Source: Phytohabitans sp037414955
GTDB lineage: Bacteria; Actinomycetota; Actinomycetes; Mycobacteriales; Micromonosporaceae
Length of the DNA stretch: 64,000 nucleotides
Direction of reading: 5' to 3'
Assembly (NCBI GenBank): GCA_037414955.1
Contig: JBBEWH010000038.1
Location: 1-64,000 of the forward strand
Positions 24,901-33,371 of this stretch are shown here, piece after piece. The translations under genes and the position numbers were made by a program. A model generated the notes under the pieces. That model had not been told where the DNA came from. It worked only from the letters and a program-made list of their open reading frames with translations, and searched no databases. Numbering within the stretch: the stretch's first letter is position 1; the number at the start of each line of letters is the position of its first letter.

Positions 24901-25419
24901 ATGTCGGTGCATGTGTTCACTCTGGTTCTTGACCGTGAGCCGACCGACGAAGAGCTCTCCATCCTCTTCGACCGTGATGTCGACGACGTGACGTTTGGCG
25001 TGGAGGGTGGGCTGCCGGTGGCTGAGTTCGACCGCGGTGCGCCTACCGCGGCGGACGCGATCGCCTCGGCGGTGCGCGACCTCGATTCTGTCGGCCTCAA
25101 CCCCATCCGGCTGTTTGACCAAGATCTGCTCACGCTGGCCGACATCGCCGACCGGGTCGGCCGCAGCCGCGAGGCGATTCGCCGCTACGCCGCCGGCACC
25201 CGTGGCCCGGGCGGCTTCCCGCCACCGGTCAATCCCGCCCGCGAGGGCACGGTGTTCTACCGGTGGAGCGAGGTGGCGCCTTGGCTGGAGCGGCACGTCG
25301 ACGTCGAGGTGGCGAAGGTCGACTATGTCTGGGTGACGGCCAACCTGGTCCTCCAGTTGCGACAACACCGCGACCGGGTCGAGCACATGTCCGCCCTCAC
25401 CGACCTGCTTGCGGTATGA
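24901..25419 (+). CDS. Helix-turn-helix protein, probable antitoxin
   Basis: 172 aa. N-terminal ~75 residues form a small alpha/beta domain (VHVFTLVLDREPTDEELSIL). The C-terminal part is a MerR/excisionase-like HTH: LTLADIADRVGRSREAIRRYAAGTRGPGGFPPPV, FYRWSEVAPWL. It probably binds the palindromic operator upstream. ATG at 24901 with GGAAGGAG. Confidence 0.7.
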   Translation: MSVHVFTLVLDREPTDEELSILFDRDVDDVTFGVEGGLPVAEFDRGAPTAADAIASAVRDLDSVGLNPIRLFDQDLLTLADIADRVGRSREAIRRYAAGTRGPGGFPPPVNPAREGTVFYRWSEVAPWLERHVDVEVAKVDYVWVTANLVLQLRQHRDRVEHMSALTDLLAV

Positions 25420-25422
25420 CTC

Positions 25423-25562
25423 CATGATCAGGGCGTCCCGCACGTCGCTCTAACGACTTGAAGGGCGCCCTGTTCGGGGGGGTCGAGCGGGGGGGGGTCT
25501 AGATCCATTGCCCCGGCCGCCCACCCGGGCCTGCACCCCCGGCCCCCCACGCCCTGATCGTG
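25423..25562. repeat. Family A palindrome interrupted by a small insertion
   Basis: Left arm and centre at 25423-25472 are followed by 77 nt of G-run and C-run sequence, then the missing right end CGCCCTGATCGTG. CGCCCTG occurs on both sides (25466-25472 and 25550-25556), like a 7-bp target duplication. Confidence 0.8.
25473..25549. mobile_element. 77-nt insert in palindrome A
   Basis: Begins TTCGGGGGGG and ends GGCCCCCCAC, so its ends are weakly inverted; flanked by the CGCCCTG duplication. Too short to code. May be a miniature element or a recombination scar. Confidence 0.45.
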
Positions 25563-25640
25563 AGAGACGAGCGGTGTAACACCGGGAGCGGGTTTCTCGC
25601 CTCCTCATGTGGCAGAAACTCGCTTCCGGGAGGATCACCC

Positions 25641-26480
25641 ATGCTCCGGCGCACCTTAGCCGCTCTCGTCGTCACCGGCGCCACCTTGCTCGCGACCGCG
25701 CAACCCGCGGTGGCCATCACGGGAGGTGAGCCGGACGGAGACCGGCATCCGAACGTCGGCCTCATCCTCTTCTACACCGCGGAAGGCCGGTTCCGGTGCT
25801 CGGCCACGCTGGTCACACCCACGGTGCTCGCCACGGCCGCGCACTGCACGGACGGCACGCTCGGCAAGACGTTGGTCACGTTCGACTCGGTGATCGCGGA
25901 GGCGCCGCCGAGCCCGTTCCCGGTCGCGGCCGACCCGAGCACCGGCTACACCGCCGCCGAGATCACCGCCGCGGGAGACCTGCCGGGTACGGCGCTGACG
26001 CACCCGGAATATTCGAACTTCACCGATCTGGCCAACTGGAACGACTTCGGGGTCGTCGTCCTGGACAAGCCGGTCACCGGCATCGCGCCGGCGCCGCTGG
26101 CGGCGCGGAACTATCTCGACCGGGTGGCTCAGCCGGCGCTGAACAGCACGATCTTCGACCTGGTGGGGTACGGCACGGAGGTGCGCAAGCCGGAGGCCGG
26201 CCCGCAGAAGCCGCAGCCGATGAGCTATCCGCTGCTCCGGCGCTACACGACGGCGCCCGGCCAGAAGCTCACCCCGCAGATCCTCCAGCTCAACGGCAAC
26301 GACAACGACACCCGCGGTGGCGGCGGCACGTGCTTCGGCGACTCCGGTGGCCCGGTCTTCCTGAACGGTTACCTCGTGGGCGTCACCAGCTACGGCTACA
26401 CGGCGAACTGCCGGTACATCGATGGCTACCAGCGCGCGGACATCGCGGTGATCCAGGACTGGTTCGCCACCGTGAGCTGA
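25641..26480 (+). CDS. Secreted trypsin-like serine protease
   Basis: 279 aa, family S1. Signal peptide MLRRTLAALVVTGATLLATAQ..AVA followed directly by ITGGEPDGDRHPNVG, with little or no propeptide. Catalytic His in ATAAHC, Asp in WNDFGVVVLD, Ser in GDSGGPVF. A Cys before His and CFGDSGG fit the usual disulphides. Extracellular proteolysis. ATG at 25641 with GGGAGG. Confidence 0.9.
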   Translation: MLRRTLAALVVTGATLLATAQPAVAITGGEPDGDRHPNVGLILFYTAEGRFRCSATLVTPTVLATAAHCTDGTLGKTLVTFDSVIAEAPPSPFPVAADPSTGYTAAEITAAGDLPGTALTHPEYSNFTDLANWNDFGVVVLDKPVTGIAPAPLAARNYLDRVAQPALNSTIFDLVGYGTEVRKPEAGPQKPQPMSYPLLRRYTTAPGQKLTPQILQLNGNDNDTRGGGGTCFGDSGGPVFLNGYLVGVTSYGYTANCRYIDGYQRADIAVIQDWFATVS

Positions 26481-26488
26481 CCCCACTT

Positions 26489-26510
26489 CATGATCGAGGC
26501 GTCCCTTGAC
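26489..26510. repeat. Family A palindrome, left half only
   Basis: CATGATCGAGGCGTCCCT then unrelated DNA. The junction falls where a TTGACA begins (26506-26511). Confidence 0.7.
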
Positions 26511-26555
26511 ATCTACATATCCGATCTAGTCCACTGGTCCTACCAAACAAGTAGG
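26506..26555 (+). promoter_or_regulatory. Promoter and inverted repeat of the transporter operon
   Basis: TTGACA at 26506-26511 looks like a -35 element. CCTAC-N7-GTAGG at 26539-26555 is a perfect 5-7-5 inverted repeat 22 bp before the first ATG. The Rrf2-type regulator at the operon's end is the obvious candidate to bind it. Confidence 0.55.
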
Positions 26556-26577
26556 TTAACTGTGGATTGGATCTTCC

Positions 26578-27624
26578 ATGAGACTGCGTGCTCTGGCGAC
26601 CGTCGCGTTGCTCGCCACGGCAGCCATCGGTGGCGCGGCGGCGTGCGGCGACGATAGCGGTGGCAGCGGCACCGCGGCCGACCCGGTGACGCTGCGGCTC
26701 GGCTACTTCCCGAACATCACCCACGCGCCCGCTCTCGTGGGCGTGGAGAAGGGCATCTTCGCCGAGAAGCTCGGCAGCGGCGTCAAGCTCCAGACGACCA
26801 CGTTCAACGCCGGCCCGGCGGCCGTCGAGGCCATCTTCTCCGGCGCGCTCGACGCCACCTACATCGGTCCTAACCCGACGGTCAACGCGTTCTCGAAGTC
26901 CAAGGGCGAGGCGATCCGGGTGGTTTCCGGCGCCGCCTCCGGCGGGGTGGCGCTGGTGGTCAAGCCGGACATCACCACCGTGCAGGGCCTGCGGGGCAAG
27001 AAGATCGCGACGCCACAGCTCGGCAACACGCAGGACGTGGCGCTGCGCTTCTGGCTCAAGGAGCAGGGGCTGAACACCACCAAGGAGGGCGGCGGCGACG
27101 TCAGCATCGTCCCCCAGGAGAACGCCCAGACCCTCGAAACCTTCCAGAGCAACGCGATCCAGGGCGCCTGGGTGCCCGAGCCGTTCGTCTCCCGGCTGGT
27201 CAACGCGGGCGGCAAGGTGCTGGTCGACGAGCGGACCCTGTGGCCGGACGGCAAGTTCGTCATCACCAACCTGATCGTCAGCAAGAAGTTCCTGGACGCG
27301 CACCCGGATGTGGTGCAGAAGCTGGTCGAGGGCCAGGTGGCGGCGAACGACTTCGTCAACAAGCAGCCCGACGAGGCGCAGCAGGCCATCTCCACCCACA
27401 TTGGAAAGATCACCGGCAAGCCGCTGGATCTCGCGCTCATCAAGCAGGCGTGGCCGTCGCTGACGTTCCTGAACGACCCGATCGCCACGTCGCTCAAGAC
27501 CGGGCTCGACCACGCGGTCGCGGTCGAACTCACCAGCCCGGTCGACCTGAACGGCCTGTACGACCTGAAGTACCTCAACGAGGCCCTGAAGAAGGCCGGC
27601 GAGCCGGAGGTCACTCAGCCATGA
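26578..27624 (+). CDS. ABC importer substrate-binding lipoprotein, SsuA/TauA/NMT1 type
   Basis: 348 aa. Lipoprotein signal ending GGAAACG-like GAAACGDD. Family features: VTLRLGYFPNITHAPALVGVEKGIF, FNAGPAAVEAIFSGALDATYIGPNP, GKKIATPQLGNTQDVALR, AWVPEPFVSRL. The family binds sulfonates, taurine, nitrate or pyrimidine precursors; the specific ligand is not readable. Overlaps the ATPase gene by ATGA. Confidence 0.88.
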   Translation: MRLRALATVALLATAAIGGAAACGDDSGGSGTAADPVTLRLGYFPNITHAPALVGVEKGIFAEKLGSGVKLQTTTFNAGPAAVEAIFSGALDATYIGPNPTVNAFSKSKGEAIRVVSGAASGGVALVVKPDITTVQGLRGKKIATPQLGNTQDVALRFWLKEQGLNTTKEGGGDVSIVPQENAQTLETFQSNAIQGAWVPEPFVSRLVNAGGKVLVDERTLWPDGKFVITNLIVSKKFLDAHPDVVQKLVEGQVAANDFVNKQPDEAQQAISTHIGKITGKPLDLALIKQAWPSLTFLNDPIATSLKTGLDHAVAVELTSPVDLNGLYDLKYLNEALKKAGEPEVTQP

Positions 27625-28367
27625 CGTCAGTCGCGCTCGCCGGGATCACCAAGGTGTACGGCCGCGGGCCGAACGCGGTACTCGCCCTCGACGGGGTGTC
27701 GTTGACGGTGGCGCCGGGCGAGTTCGTGTGCCTGGTGGGCGCGTCCGGCTGTGGCAAGAGCACGCTGCTGAACCTGGTGGCCGGTCTCGACCGGCCCACC
27801 GGGGGCAGCGTGGCCATCGAGAGCGGGTCCGTGCCCGGCCTGATGTTCCAGGAACCCGCGCTCTTCCCCTGGCTCAGCGTGGCCGCCAACATCGAGCTGC
27901 CGATGAAGCTCGCGGGGGTGCCCCGGGCCGACCGCCGGTCCCGGGTCGCCGCCCTCCTCAACACCGTCCACTTGGGAGAGTTCGGCGACCGGCAGCCGCA
28001 CGAGCTCTCCGGCGGCATGCGTCAGCGGGCCGCGCTGGCCCGCACGCTCGCTCTCGACACGCCGGTGCTGCTCATGGACGAGCCGTTCGGCGCGCTCGAC
28101 GCGATGACCCGCGACCTCCTGCACGACGAGCTGGAGCGGATCTGGTCCGAGCGGCGGCTCACCGTCGTGTTCGTCACGCACAACGTGCGGGAAGCGGCCC
28201 GGCTGGCCGACCGCATCGTGCTGCTCTCCAGCCGGCCCGGCCGGGTCATCTCCGAGACCGTCGTCGACGTGCCCCGGCCGCGCCGCATCGACTCGCCCGA
28301 CGTGGCGGCGGTCGCGGCGCAGGTCACCGAACAGCTCCGTAAGGAGGTGGGCCGCCATGGCCAATGA
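27621..28367 (+). CDS. ABC importer ATPase, SsuB/TauB type
   Basis: 248 aa. Walker A GASGCGKSTLL, Q-loop LMFQEPALFPWL, signature LSGGMRQR, Walker B VLLMDEPFGALD, H-loop FVTHNVREA. Energises the importer together with the flanking binding protein and permease. Confidence 0.95.
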   Translation: MTSVALAGITKVYGRGPNAVLALDGVSLTVAPGEFVCLVGASGCGKSTLLNLVAGLDRPTGGSVAIESGSVPGLMFQEPALFPWLSVAANIELPMKLAGVPRADRRSRVAALLNTVHLGEFGDRQPHELSGGMRQRAALARTLALDTPVLLMDEPFGALDAMTRDLLHDELERIWSERRLTVVFVTHNVREAARLADRIVLLSSRPGRVISETVVDVPRPRRIDSPDVAAVAAQVTEQLRKEVGRHGQ

Positions 28368-29232
28368 CACGCTCACCCGCGACGGCAGCACCCTCTCCGG
28401 GCTGGACGCCCTGGAGATCGCCGCGCAGCAGAAGATCACCACCCGGGCCGGGCGGCTCTGGAACGGCGTCTGGCCCAAGGTCGGTGCCATCGCGCTGGCG
28501 ATCCTCCTCTGGCAGATCGTGGTCTGGACCGGGTGGAAGCCCGAGTACGCGCTGCCGCCGCCCGCCGCGGTCTTCGGCGACCTCGCCCGGTACGTCGCCA
28601 CCGGCGCGTTCTGGGACGGGCTGGCCACCACCGGCCGGCGGGCCGCGATCGGGTTCGGCGCCGCGGTCGGCATCGGCCTGCTGATCGGCCTCGCGGTCGC
28701 CCGCGTCCGCCTCCTGCGCGCCGCGATCGGCTCGATGATCACCGCGTTGCAGACCATGCCGTCGATCGCCTGGTTCCCGCTGGCGATCCTGCTCTTCCAG
28801 CTCAGCGAGCGGGCCATCTTCTTCGTGGTGGTGCTCGGCGCCGCGCCGTCCATCGCCAACGGGGTCATCTACGGGCTCGACTACATCCCGCCGCTGCTGT
28901 TGCGGGCCGGGCGCAACATCGGCGCCCGCGGCGTCAACCTCTACCGGTACGTCATCGTGCCGGCCGCCCTGCCGGCGATCATCGCCGGTCTCAAGCAAGG
29001 GTGGGCGTTCGCCTGGCGCAGCCTCATGGCCGGCGAACTGCTCGTGGTCATCGCCACCAAGACGTCGATCGGCGCCCAACTCACCTACGCCCGGGAGCTC
29101 TCCGAGGCGGAGCGGTTGATGTCCATCATGATCGTCATTTTGGTGGTGGGGCTGCTGGTGGACGCCGCGTTCGGCGCGGCCGACCGGGCCGTCCGCCGGC
29201 GCTGGGGAGTGCTCGACCAGACGGGAGCGTGA
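28357..29232 (+). CDS. ABC importer permease, SsuC/TauC type
   Basis: 291 aa with about six helices and the EAA-like loop (LLLRAGRNIGARGVNLYRYVIVP). Start overlaps the ATPase gene by 11 bp. Third component of the importer. Confidence 0.93.
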   Translation: MANDTLTRDGSTLSGLDALEIAAQQKITTRAGRLWNGVWPKVGAIALAILLWQIVVWTGWKPEYALPPPAAVFGDLARYVATGAFWDGLATTGRRAAIGFGAAVGIGLLIGLAVARVRLLRAAIGSMITALQTMPSIAWFPLAILLFQLSERAIFFVVVLGAAPSIANGVIYGLDYIPPLLLRAGRNIGARGVNLYRYVIVPAALPAIIAGLKQGWAFAWRSLMAGELLVVIATKTSIGAQLTYARELSEAERLMSIMIVILVVGLLVDAAFGAADRAVRRRWGVLDQTGA

Positions 29233-29235
29233 TCC

Positions 29236-29658
29236 GTGTACGTCTCCGCGCGCAGCGACTACGCCGTCCGCGCGATGCTCGCCATCGCCGCCGGCGACGG
29301 CCGGGAGTTGGTCAAGGCGGCCGCGCTCGCCTCGGTGCAGGAGATCCCGCTCAGCTTCCTGCAGGGCATCCTGCTGGACCTGCGGCGGGCGGGACTGCTG
29401 CACAGCCACCGCGGCGTCGAGGGCGGCTACGGCCTGTCCCGGCCGGCCACCGCGATCACCGTGGGCGACGTGCTGCGGGCGGTCAGCGGTTCGCTGACCA
29501 CCGTGCGTGGGCTGCCGGCCGACTTCGCGACCTATCACGGCGTGGCCACCGGCCTGCGCGACGTGTGGTTGGCCGTGCACTCCGCGATCGAGGACGTGGT
29601 CGACCAGACCACCCTCGCCGACCTGCTCGGCCACCGCAGCCCCATCCCTACGTCATGA
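29236..29658 (+). CDS. Rrf2-family regulator without cysteines
   Basis: 140 aa. Winged helix: SARSDYAVRAMLAIAAGDG, LSFLQGILLDLRRAGLLHSHRGVEGGYGLSRP. Unlike IscR/NsrR it has no Cys at all, so it cannot carry the usual Fe-S cluster and is more like CymR, which works by small molecule or protein contact. GTG 3 bp after the permease; likely controls the operon. Stop TGA lies in palindrome A. Confidence 0.85.
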   Translation: MYVSARSDYAVRAMLAIAAGDGRELVKAAALASVQEIPLSFLQGILLDLRRAGLLHSHRGVEGGYGLSRPATAITVGDVLRAVSGSLTTVRGLPADFATYHGVATGLRDVWLAVHSAIEDVVDQTTLADLLGHRSPIPTS

Positions 29659-29709
29659 TCAGGGCGTCCCTCAGGTAGCTCTAACGACGTGAGGGACGCC
29701 CTGATCATG
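29654..29709. repeat. Family A palindrome
   Basis: Full CAGGGCG/CGCCCTG-subtype copy; supplies the Rrf2 stop. Confidence 0.92.
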
Positions 29710-29735
29710 GCGGGTGGTGTGGCAGGATACCCGCC

Positions 29736-30557
29736 GTGCCCGCGCATCGATGGCTTCTATCGGCCTTCGTCGTTTTCGTTGCCGTGTACGCCATTGGGGC
29801 GTTCTTCGGCTCGCCGTTGCTGCCCTCGTCGGGCGTGCTCGCGTGGGCGGCGCTGGCCGGGTACGCGTTGCTGGCCGGTCGGCACGCGCCGCGCGCGACC
29901 CGGGTGGCCCTCGTCGTGGGCCTGCTCGTCTTCGGCGGCTGGGCCGCCGTCGAGGAGCTGGCGACGACCGCCACGACCACCGACTTCGGCTGGTTCGCCT
30001 ACACCTCGCCGCCCTCGGTCGACCTCCGGACGGCCTGGTCGCAGGGCCTGCGGGAGATCGCGCCCTGGCTGATCGGGTACGCGTGCCTCACCGTGGCCGC
30101 CTTCGCGATGGGCACCCGGGCACCGGCCCCGCACGGCCGGCTGATCGGGATCTTCGGCGCCGCGCTCGCACTGGCCTGGGGCGTCCTCGTGCTGTCCAGC
30201 CGCGCCGACGGCGTACGCGAATGGTTGGTGTATCCGGCGGTGCTGCTGCCGCCCGCGGCGCTCGCCGTGGCGGCGTTCGTCGCGGCCGGCCGGGTGGCGG
30301 CACGGCCACTCGCGGCCGCGGGCCTGATCCTGGTGGGGCTGGCGGCCCTGGCGCTGTACGACGGTGCGCTCTCCGGTATGTGGCAATGGCGTCCGGGCAC
30401 CGGCGGCATCCACACGCTGAACGCGGCGGTGATGCTGTCCGTCACCGGCCCGGACACCGGGCCGGACATCTGGGCGGTGCTCGGGGTCGCCGTGCCGTTG
30501 GTCGCGGCGGCGGCGGTCACGGTCGGCTGCCTCCGCCGAGGCGCCACCCCCTCATGA
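29736..30557 (+). CDS. Polytopic membrane protein of unknown function
   Basis: 273 aa with about seven hydrophobic segments (LLSAFVVFVAVYAIGAFFG, VALVVGLLVFGGWAAVEEL, WLIGYACLTVAAFAMG and others). Not recognised. GTG at 29736. Stop TGA (30555-30557) belongs to palindrome A. Confidence 0.7.
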   Translation: MPAHRWLLSAFVVFVAVYAIGAFFGSPLLPSSGVLAWAALAGYALLAGRHAPRATRVALVVGLLVFGGWAAVEELATTATTTDFGWFAYTSPPSVDLRTAWSQGLREIAPWLIGYACLTVAAFAMGTRAPAPHGRLIGIFGAALALAWGVLVLSSRADGVREWLVYPAVLLPPAALAVAAFVAAGRVAARPLAAAGLILVGLAALALYDGALSGMWQWRPGTGGIHTLNAAVMLSVTGPDTGPDIWAVLGVAVPLVAAAAVTVGCLRRGATPS

Positions 30558-30608
30558 TCAAGGCGTCCTTCATGTCGCTATGACGACTTGAAGGACGCCT
30601 TGATCGTG
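30553..30608. repeat. Family A palindrome
   Basis: Full CCTTCA/TGAAGG-subtype copy; right end drifted to GATCGTG. Supplies the upstream gene's stop. Confidence 0.9.
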
Positions 30609-30654
30609 AGAGGGCCTGCACGCGCGAGGCCGGCTGACGCGCTACTGTCGCCGT

Positions 30655-31962
30655 GTGGCGCGGAGATCAAGGATTCCAGCGACGAAATATCCAGTAGAGC
30701 GGCGCACGCTCGACAATGGCCTGCGGGTGGTGTTGGCGCCCGATCGCAGCGCCCCGGTGATCGGGGTGGCGGTCGTCTACGACGTCGGCATCCGGTCCGA
30801 GCCGGAGGGGCGCACCGGATTCGCGCACCTCTTCGAGCATCTGATGTTCCAGGGCTCGGAAAACCTGGAGAAGCTGGCGCATTTCCGCCACGTGCAGGGC
30901 TCCGGTGGCACGTTCAACGGCTCGACCCACCTGGACTACACGGACTATTACGAAACGTTGCCCAGCAACGCCCTGGAGCGGGCGCTGTTCCTGGAGGCCG
31001 ACCGCATGCGCGGGCCCCGGCTCACCGAGGAGAACCTGCGCAACCAGGTCGACGTGGTCAAGGAAGAGATCCGGGTCAACGTGCTCAACCGGCCCTACGG
31101 TGGCTTCCCGTGGCTGAAACTGCCGCCGGTCATCTTCGACACGTTCCCCAACGCCCACGACGGCTACGGCTCGTTCGACGACCTGGAGAGCGCCACCGTC
31201 GCCGACGCCGCCGAGTTCTTCCAGCGGTATTACGCCTGCGGCAACGCCGTCCTGTCGGTGGCGGGCGACCTCGACGTCGCCGAGGCGATGACGCTGATCG
31301 AGCGGCACTTCGGCGACGTGCCGGCCCGCCCCGCGCCGCCCCGGCCCGACTTCGCCGAACCCGATTTGACCGGCGAGCGCCGCGAGACGTACACGGATGG
31401 GCTGGCGCCGCTGCCGGCGGTGGCCGGCGGGTGGCGGGTGCCCGACCCGATCCGCGATTTCGCCGAGTATCTGCCATACGTGGTGCTGGCCGAGGTCCTG
31501 ACCGACGGTGAGGCGTCCCGGCTGGTCGAGCGGCTGGTGCTGCGCGACCGGATCGTCACGAGCGTGGGTGGCTACCTCGGTTTCCTCGGTGAGCCGTTCG
31601 AGGTCCGCGACCCCACGGCGCTGCTGCTCCAGGCGCATCTGCCGCCGGGCGGCGACGCCGACAAGGTGCTGCGCGTGGTCGACGAGGAGCTGGATCGCCT
31701 GGCCACCGACGGGCTGGCCGACGGCGAGCTGGCCCGCACCCAGGCGCGCATGGCCACCCACCTGCTGCGGGATACCGACGCGGTGCTCGGGCGGGCGCTG
31801 CGGATGGCCGTGCTGGAGCAACAGCGGGGCGAGCCGGCGCTGCTCAACGACCTGCCGCGGTTGGTCGGCGAGGTGACCGAGGAGCAGATCCGCGCGGCGG
31901 CCGCGGTATTGCGCCCGCAGCGCCGCGCGTCCGTCGAAGTCATTCCGGGAGCCTCCGCATGA
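30655..31962 (+). CDS. M16 family zinc peptidase, catalytic subunit
   Basis: 435 aa. Inverted zinc motif HLFEH (H58, E61, H62) with distal ligand in VDVVKEEIR (about E137); NGLRVVLAPDRSAPV and TDYYETLP are typical of the PqqL/mitochondrial-processing-peptidase type. No signal peptide. GTG start. The next gene is a second M16 protein overlapping by ATGA; bacterial two-gene M16B peptidases are usually heterodimers. Confidence 0.92.
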   Translation: MARRSRIPATKYPVERRTLDNGLRVVLAPDRSAPVIGVAVVYDVGIRSEPEGRTGFAHLFEHLMFQGSENLEKLAHFRHVQGSGGTFNGSTHLDYTDYYETLPSNALERALFLEADRMRGPRLTEENLRNQVDVVKEEIRVNVLNRPYGGFPWLKLPPVIFDTFPNAHDGYGSFDDLESATVADAAEFFQRYYACGNAVLSVAGDLDVAEAMTLIERHFGDVPARPAPPRPDFAEPDLTGERRETYTDGLAPLPAVAGGWRVPDPIRDFAEYLPYVVLAEVLTDGEASRLVERLVLRDRIVTSVGGYLGFLGEPFEVRDPTALLLQAHLPPGGDADKVLRVVDEELDRLATDGLADGELARTQARMATHLLRDTDAVLGRALRMAVLEQQRGEPALLNDLPRLVGEVTEEQIRAAAAVLRPQRRASVEVIPGASA

Positions 31963-33266
31963 AGACGTTGCCGGCCCTCGGGCCCACCAAGAAGCTGAAG
32001 CTGCCCAAAGAGGTCGAGCGCACGCTGCCCAACGGGCTGACCGTCATCGCCATCCGGCGGCCGGCGGTGCCGCTGGTCGAGCTGCGGCTGCGGGTGCCGT
32101 TCGGCCGGGCGAACCTGGCGCGGGCCGCGGTGCTCTCCCAGACGCTGCTGTCCGGCACCGCCGAGCTGTCCAACGTGCGGATCGCGGCCGAACTGCAGAC
32201 GGTCGGCGGCGGGCTCTCCGCCGGTGTCGACCCCGACCGGCTGATGGTCAGCGGCAACGGCCTGGTCACCGGGCTCGACCGGCTGCTGGAGCTGCTCGCC
32301 GAGGTGCTCACCGGTGCGGCCTACCCGGCCGACGAGGTGACGACCGAGCGCAGCCGGCTGATCGACCGCATCCAGGTCGCGCAGAGCCAGCCGTCCCACC
32401 TGGCGCGCGTCGCGCTGCTCAAGCGGGTCTACGGCAAACACCCGTACGCGGTGCAGACGCCCACCGCCGAGCAGGTGGGCGCGGTGCGGCCGGCGCAGCT
32501 GCGTGCCCTGCACGGCGAGCGGCTGCACCCGGCCGGCGCGACGCTGGTGCTGGTCGGCGACGTCGCGCCGGGCAAGGCGCTCGACGCGGCCGAGCGCGCG
32601 CTCGGCACCTGGAACGGTGGCGGCAAGCAGAGCGAGCTGCCGCCCGTGCCGGAGCTGGTGCCCGGGCCGCTGGTGCTGGTCGACCGGCCCGGTGCGGTGC
32701 AGTCGTCGCTGCGGATGGCCCTGCCGGCCGTGTCGCGCACCCACGACGACCACGCCGCGCTCCAGCTCGCCAACCTGCTGTTCGGTGGATACTTCTCGTC
32801 CCGCTGGGTGGAGAACATCCGCGAGGACAAGGGCTATACGTACGGGCCGAGCTCCGGCGTCGAGCATTCCGATGCCGGGTCCGCGCTGATCGTCTCCGCC
32901 GAGGTGGCCACCGAGGTGACCGCGCCGGCGCTCCTGGAGACCTTCTACGAGCTGGGCCGGCTCGCGTCGCTCCCGCCGAAGGACGACGAGCTGGAGCAGG
33001 CCCGGCAGTACGCGCTGGGCACGCTGCAGCTCGGCATGTCGACGCAGGCCGGCCTCGCGAGCCTCGCCAGCACCTACGCCGGTTCCGGCCTGCGCCTGGA
33101 CTACCTCGCCGACCACGCGGCGCGGCTCGCTCGGGCCAGCCGCGACGACGTGTTCGCGGCGGCGGCCCGCTACCTCGCGCCCAGCCAGGCGGCCACCGTG
33201 ATCCTCGGCGACGCCTCCCGCATCGAAGGGTCCCTCCGCGCGCTCACTCCCGTGGAACGGGAATGA
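31959..33266 (+). CDS. M16 family peptidase, non-catalytic partner
   Basis: 435 aa. Same fold (RTLPNGLTVIAIRRPAVPLVELRLRVPFG..) but the zinc motif is absent; the corresponding region is ARAAVLSQTLLSG. The C-terminal R/Y pair region (FGGYFSSRWVENIREDKGYTYG) is kept. It should form the second half of the active heterodimer. Confidence 0.9.
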   Translation: MKTLPALGPTKKLKLPKEVERTLPNGLTVIAIRRPAVPLVELRLRVPFGRANLARAAVLSQTLLSGTAELSNVRIAAELQTVGGGLSAGVDPDRLMVSGNGLVTGLDRLLELLAEVLTGAAYPADEVTTERSRLIDRIQVAQSQPSHLARVALLKRVYGKHPYAVQTPTAEQVGAVRPAQLRALHGERLHPAGATLVLVGDVAPGKALDAAERALGTWNGGGKQSELPPVPELVPGPLVLVDRPGAVQSSLRMALPAVSRTHDDHAALQLANLLFGGYFSSRWVENIREDKGYTYGPSSGVEHSDAGSALIVSAEVATEVTAPALLETFYELGRLASLPPKDDELEQARQYALGTLQLGMSTQAGLASLASTYAGSGLRLDYLADHAARLARASRDDVFAAAARYLAPSQAATVILGDASRIEGSLRALTPVERE

Positions 33267-33267
33267 C

Positions 33268-33371
33268 CATGATCAAGGCGTCCTTCAAGCTGTTAGAACT
33301 ACATGAAGGATGAGCGGTCCGAGTCGCAGCGCGAAGCCCGCGAGTCGGACTGCGAACAGGCCTTGATCATG
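33268..33371. repeat. Family A palindrome with nested second palindrome
   Basis: Left arm is intact. In the right arm ~50 nt replace the middle, and the insert is itself an inverted repeat (GTCCGAGTCGC, 12 nt, GCGAGTCGGAC; one mismatch). The end CCTTGATCATG follows; its ATG is the likely nudC start. Confidence 0.88.
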
